A stretch of 64,000 nucleotides of DNA from the NCBI RefSeq assembly GCF_029893585.1, contig NZ_JARXYX010000020.1, positions 1 to 64,000 on the forward strand. The letters are read 5' to 3'. The notes below the pieces were generated by a model. It did not search any database. It worked only from the letters and a program-made list of their open reading frames with translations, and had not been told where the DNA came from. The DNA comes from Streptomyces sp. LBL (lineage in GTDB: Bacteria > Actinomycetota > Actinomycetes > Streptomycetales > Streptomycetaceae). Below, one piece after another: positions 61,237 through 64,000 of the stretch (the stretch's first letter is position 1; the number at the start of each line of letters is the position of its first letter). Position numbers and translations under genes: made by a program.

Positions 61237-61424
61237 CGGGCGGAGCACCAGTTCCACGCGCGGAGCCGCCTGCCGTGCCCGGGGCTCTCCACTCCGTGCG
61301 CAGAGCCGTCGCCGTACGCGTCCTGGCCGCCCAGCCCGCGGGCGGCAGCGCGCCCGGTACGGCGATGGCGATACGAGACGGGGCTGGTCGCGCCCGGGGA
61401 TCCGACGGAACAGGGCTGAAACGG

Positions 61425-62347
61425 CTACCCCGCCCCGTACACCGCCCCCGGGGGCTCAGCCTCCGCCAGCAGCTTCAGAGCCGCCTCCCCCGCCTCGGCC
61501 GGGCTCCACCGTGCCCCCTTGTCTGTGCTCGGTCCCGGTCGCCAGCCCTCCATGACCGTGATCCGGCCGCCCTCCGTCTCGAAGACGCGGCCGGTGACGC
61601 CCGCGGCGGCAGCCGACCCCAGCCAGACCACCAGCGGCGAGACGTTCTCCGCGGCCATCGCGTCGAAGCCGGTCTCCGGGGCCGCCATGGTCTCGGCGAA
61701 GGTGCGTTCCGTCATCCGGGTCCGGGCCGCGGGCGCGATCGCGTTGGCCTGGACGCCGTAGCGGTGCAGTTCGGCCGCCGCGACCAGGGTCAGCCCGATG
61801 ATCCCGGCCTTCGCGGCGGTGTAGTTGCCCTGCCCGGCCGAGCCCAGCAGCCCGGCCCCGCTGCTGGTGTTGACGATCCGCGCCTCGGGCGCCCGGCCCG
61901 CCTTCGCCTCCGTCCGCCAGTGCGCCGCGGCGTGCTTCAGTGGCAGGAAGTGACCCTTGAGGTGGACGCGGATCACGGCGTCCCAGTCGTCCTCGTCGAG
62001 GTTGACGAGCATACGGTCGCGCAGGAAGCCGGCGTTGTTGACGAGGGTGTCGAGACGGCCGTACGTCTGCACGGCGGTCCGGATCAGGGAGGCGGCGCCC
62101 TCGCTCGTGGCGATGTCGCCGCCATGGGCGACCGCTTCGCCACCGGCCGCGCGGATCTCCGCGGCCACCCGCTCGGCGGGGCTGTCGACGCCGGGTGTGC
62201 CGTCGAGGCCGCGGGTGCCGTCGAGGCCGACGCCGAGGTCGTTGACGACGAGCCGGGCGCCCTCGGCGGCGAAGGCGAGGGCGTGGGCCCGGCCGAGCCC
62301 GCGGCCCGCGCCGGTGATCACGACGACCCGTCCGGCACAGAGTCCGC

Positions 62348-62351
<4 letters not shown>
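61425..62351 (-). CDS. SDR-family oxidoreductase (hydroxyacyl-CoA dehydrogenase-like)
   Basis: A 308-aa short-chain dehydrogenase. The cofactor motif TGAGRGLGRAHALAFAAEGA with VVNDLG resembles the dehydrogenase unit of multifunctional beta-oxidation enzymes. The catalytic set is NTSSGAG and YTAAKAGIIGLT. The C-terminus has VFETEGGRITVMEGW. ATG 62351 overlaps the upstream SDR's stop as ATGA, so the two are coupled. With the enoyl-CoA hydratase across the promoter this suggests degradation of a fatty acyl-CoA or a steroid/aromatic acyl-CoA; the substrate is unknown. Confidence 0.93.
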
Positions 62352-63364
<1,013 letters not shown>

Positions 63365-63385
63365 TCGCCGCTACCCTTCGCCTAA

Positions 63386-63395
63386 CAAACGTTTG
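63386..63395. promoter_or_regulatory. Palindromic operator candidate CAAACGTTTG
   Basis: A perfect 10-bp palindrome in the 54-bp divergent gap between the SDR pair and the enoyl-CoA hydratase gene, in the context CTAACAAACGTTTGGTGG. It resembles operators of TetR-type acyl-CoA catabolism repressors. No regulator gene is in view. Binding is inferred. Confidence 0.5.
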
Positions 63396-63418
63396 GTGGA
63401 AAGGTAGCTGATGCGCCC

Positions 63419-64000
63419 ATGGGTGTCTCCACCTCGTCCCCGGAAAAGGGGATTTCCGTCTCGTCCCCGGCAGCCGGGGTCCGTGTCGTCACGGTCGACT
63501 TCCCGCCGGTGAACGCGGTGCCGGTGCGCGGCTGGTTCGCGTTGGCCGACGCCGTGCGCGCGGCCGGCCACGACACCGCGGTGCGGTGTGTGGTGCTGGC
63601 CGCCGAGGGGCGGGGGTTCAACGCGGGCGTGGACATCAAGGAGATCCAGGCGCGGGGGCAGGACGCGCTGGTCGGTGCCAACCGCGGCTGCTTCGAGGCC
63701 TTCGCGGCGGTGTACGAGTGCGAGGTGCCCGTGGTGGCGGCGGTGCAGGGCTTCTGCCTGGGCGGCGGGATCGGGCTGGTGGGGAACGCGGACGCGATCG
63801 TCGCCGGCGAGGACGCCGTCTTCGGTCTGCCCGAGCTGGACCGGGGGGCGCTGGGCGCCGCCACCCATCTCGCCCGGCTGGTCCCGCAGCATCTGATGCG
63901 CGCGCTGTACTACACCTCGCGCACGGTGAGCGCGGCCCAGTTGCGTGCGCACGGGTCGGTCTGGCGGGTGGTGCCGCGCGCGGAACTGCGCTCGGCCGCC
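63419..64000 (+). CDS. Enoyl-CoA hydratase/isomerase family protein (truncated by window end)
   Basis: The first 194 codons of a crotonase-family enzyme. The oxyanion-hole segments are GRGFNAGVDIKEI and QGFCLGGGIGLVGNADAIVA, followed by FGLPELDRGALGAATHLARL. The usual second catalytic acid region (ELDRGALG here) deviates from the GxxPxxG pattern of classical hydratases, so the reaction may differ. ATG 63419 is chosen over ATG 63411, which is out of frame. It is divergent from two SDR genes around a palindromic operator, forming an acyl-CoA metabolism locus. Confidence 0.9.
   Translation, partial: MGVSTSSPEKGISVSSPAAGVRVVTVDFPPVNAVPVRGWFALADAVRAAGHDTAVRCVVLAAEGRGFNAGVDIKEIQARGQDALVGANRGCFEAFAAVYECEVPVVAAVQGFCLGGGIGLVGNADAIVAGEDAVFGLPELDRGALGAATHLARLVPQHLMRALYYTSRTVSAAQLRAHGSVWRVVPRAELRSAA

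Overview
The window looks like a linear-chromosome actinomycete, almost certainly Streptomyces. The DNA is about 70% G+C with strong third-position G/C, many GTG starts and GGAGG-type ribosome binding sites. It carries genus-typical families: a WhiJ-like XRE regulator with DUF397 partner, PF04672-type methyltransferase, SPW_0924, DUF6343, DUF3068 and a two-permease branched-chain amino acid transporter. From memory and unchecked, the order coaE, rpsA, polA, liv operon, pdtaR, pyk matches the conserved core of Streptomyces chromosomes.

Region by region. 1-6.4 kb: an AhpD-like peroxidase divergent from a MocR/PdxR regulator, then a WhiJ-type developmental cassette (XRE regulator, DUF397 protein, methyltransferase, divergent RsbW-like ATPase and a coupled small protein) and an ImmA/IrrE remnant. 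6.4-9.3 kb: an SDR divergent from its TetR regulator, then gene debris (a TetR N-terminus joined to the C-terminal half of an ABC ATPase). 9.5-16.5 kb: a FUSC-type membrane protein, a TIR/NB-ARC (STAND) protein whose C-terminal domain is duplicated in a divergently encoded partner, a proline iminopeptidase and a family-5 uracil-DNA glycosylase. 16.5-31.7 kb: housekeeping and conserved hypothetical genes, including coaE, PAC2, rpsA and hrpB, and a secreted lytic transglycosylase. 32-49 kb: polA, an FdhF/YdeP molybdo-oxidoreductase, a thioesterase, the livJ-H-M-G-F operon, pdtaR, an odd short-variable-loop tRNA-Leu(CAA), a LAGLIDADG-type protein, pyk and a SIMPL protein. 49-64 kb: a Tat-exported 5'-nucleotidase, a siderophore-type lysine/ornithine N-monooxygenase behind a wrecked decarboxylase, a Tn3-family remnant, pepN, a receiver-only response regulator, chorismate mutase, AraC, a GH35 beta-galactosidase, an uncharacterised zinc peptidase, and an SDR-SDR/enoyl-CoA hydratase locus cut by the window end.

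The most unusual items are the TIR-STAND protein with its divergent partner, which share a homologous C-terminal domain across a 37-bp intergenic region, and the class-I-shaped tRNA-Leu(CAA) bracketed by related short palindromic repeats and followed by an HTH-LAGLIDADG protein. Functions are read from motifs and family knowledge; no database search was possible.
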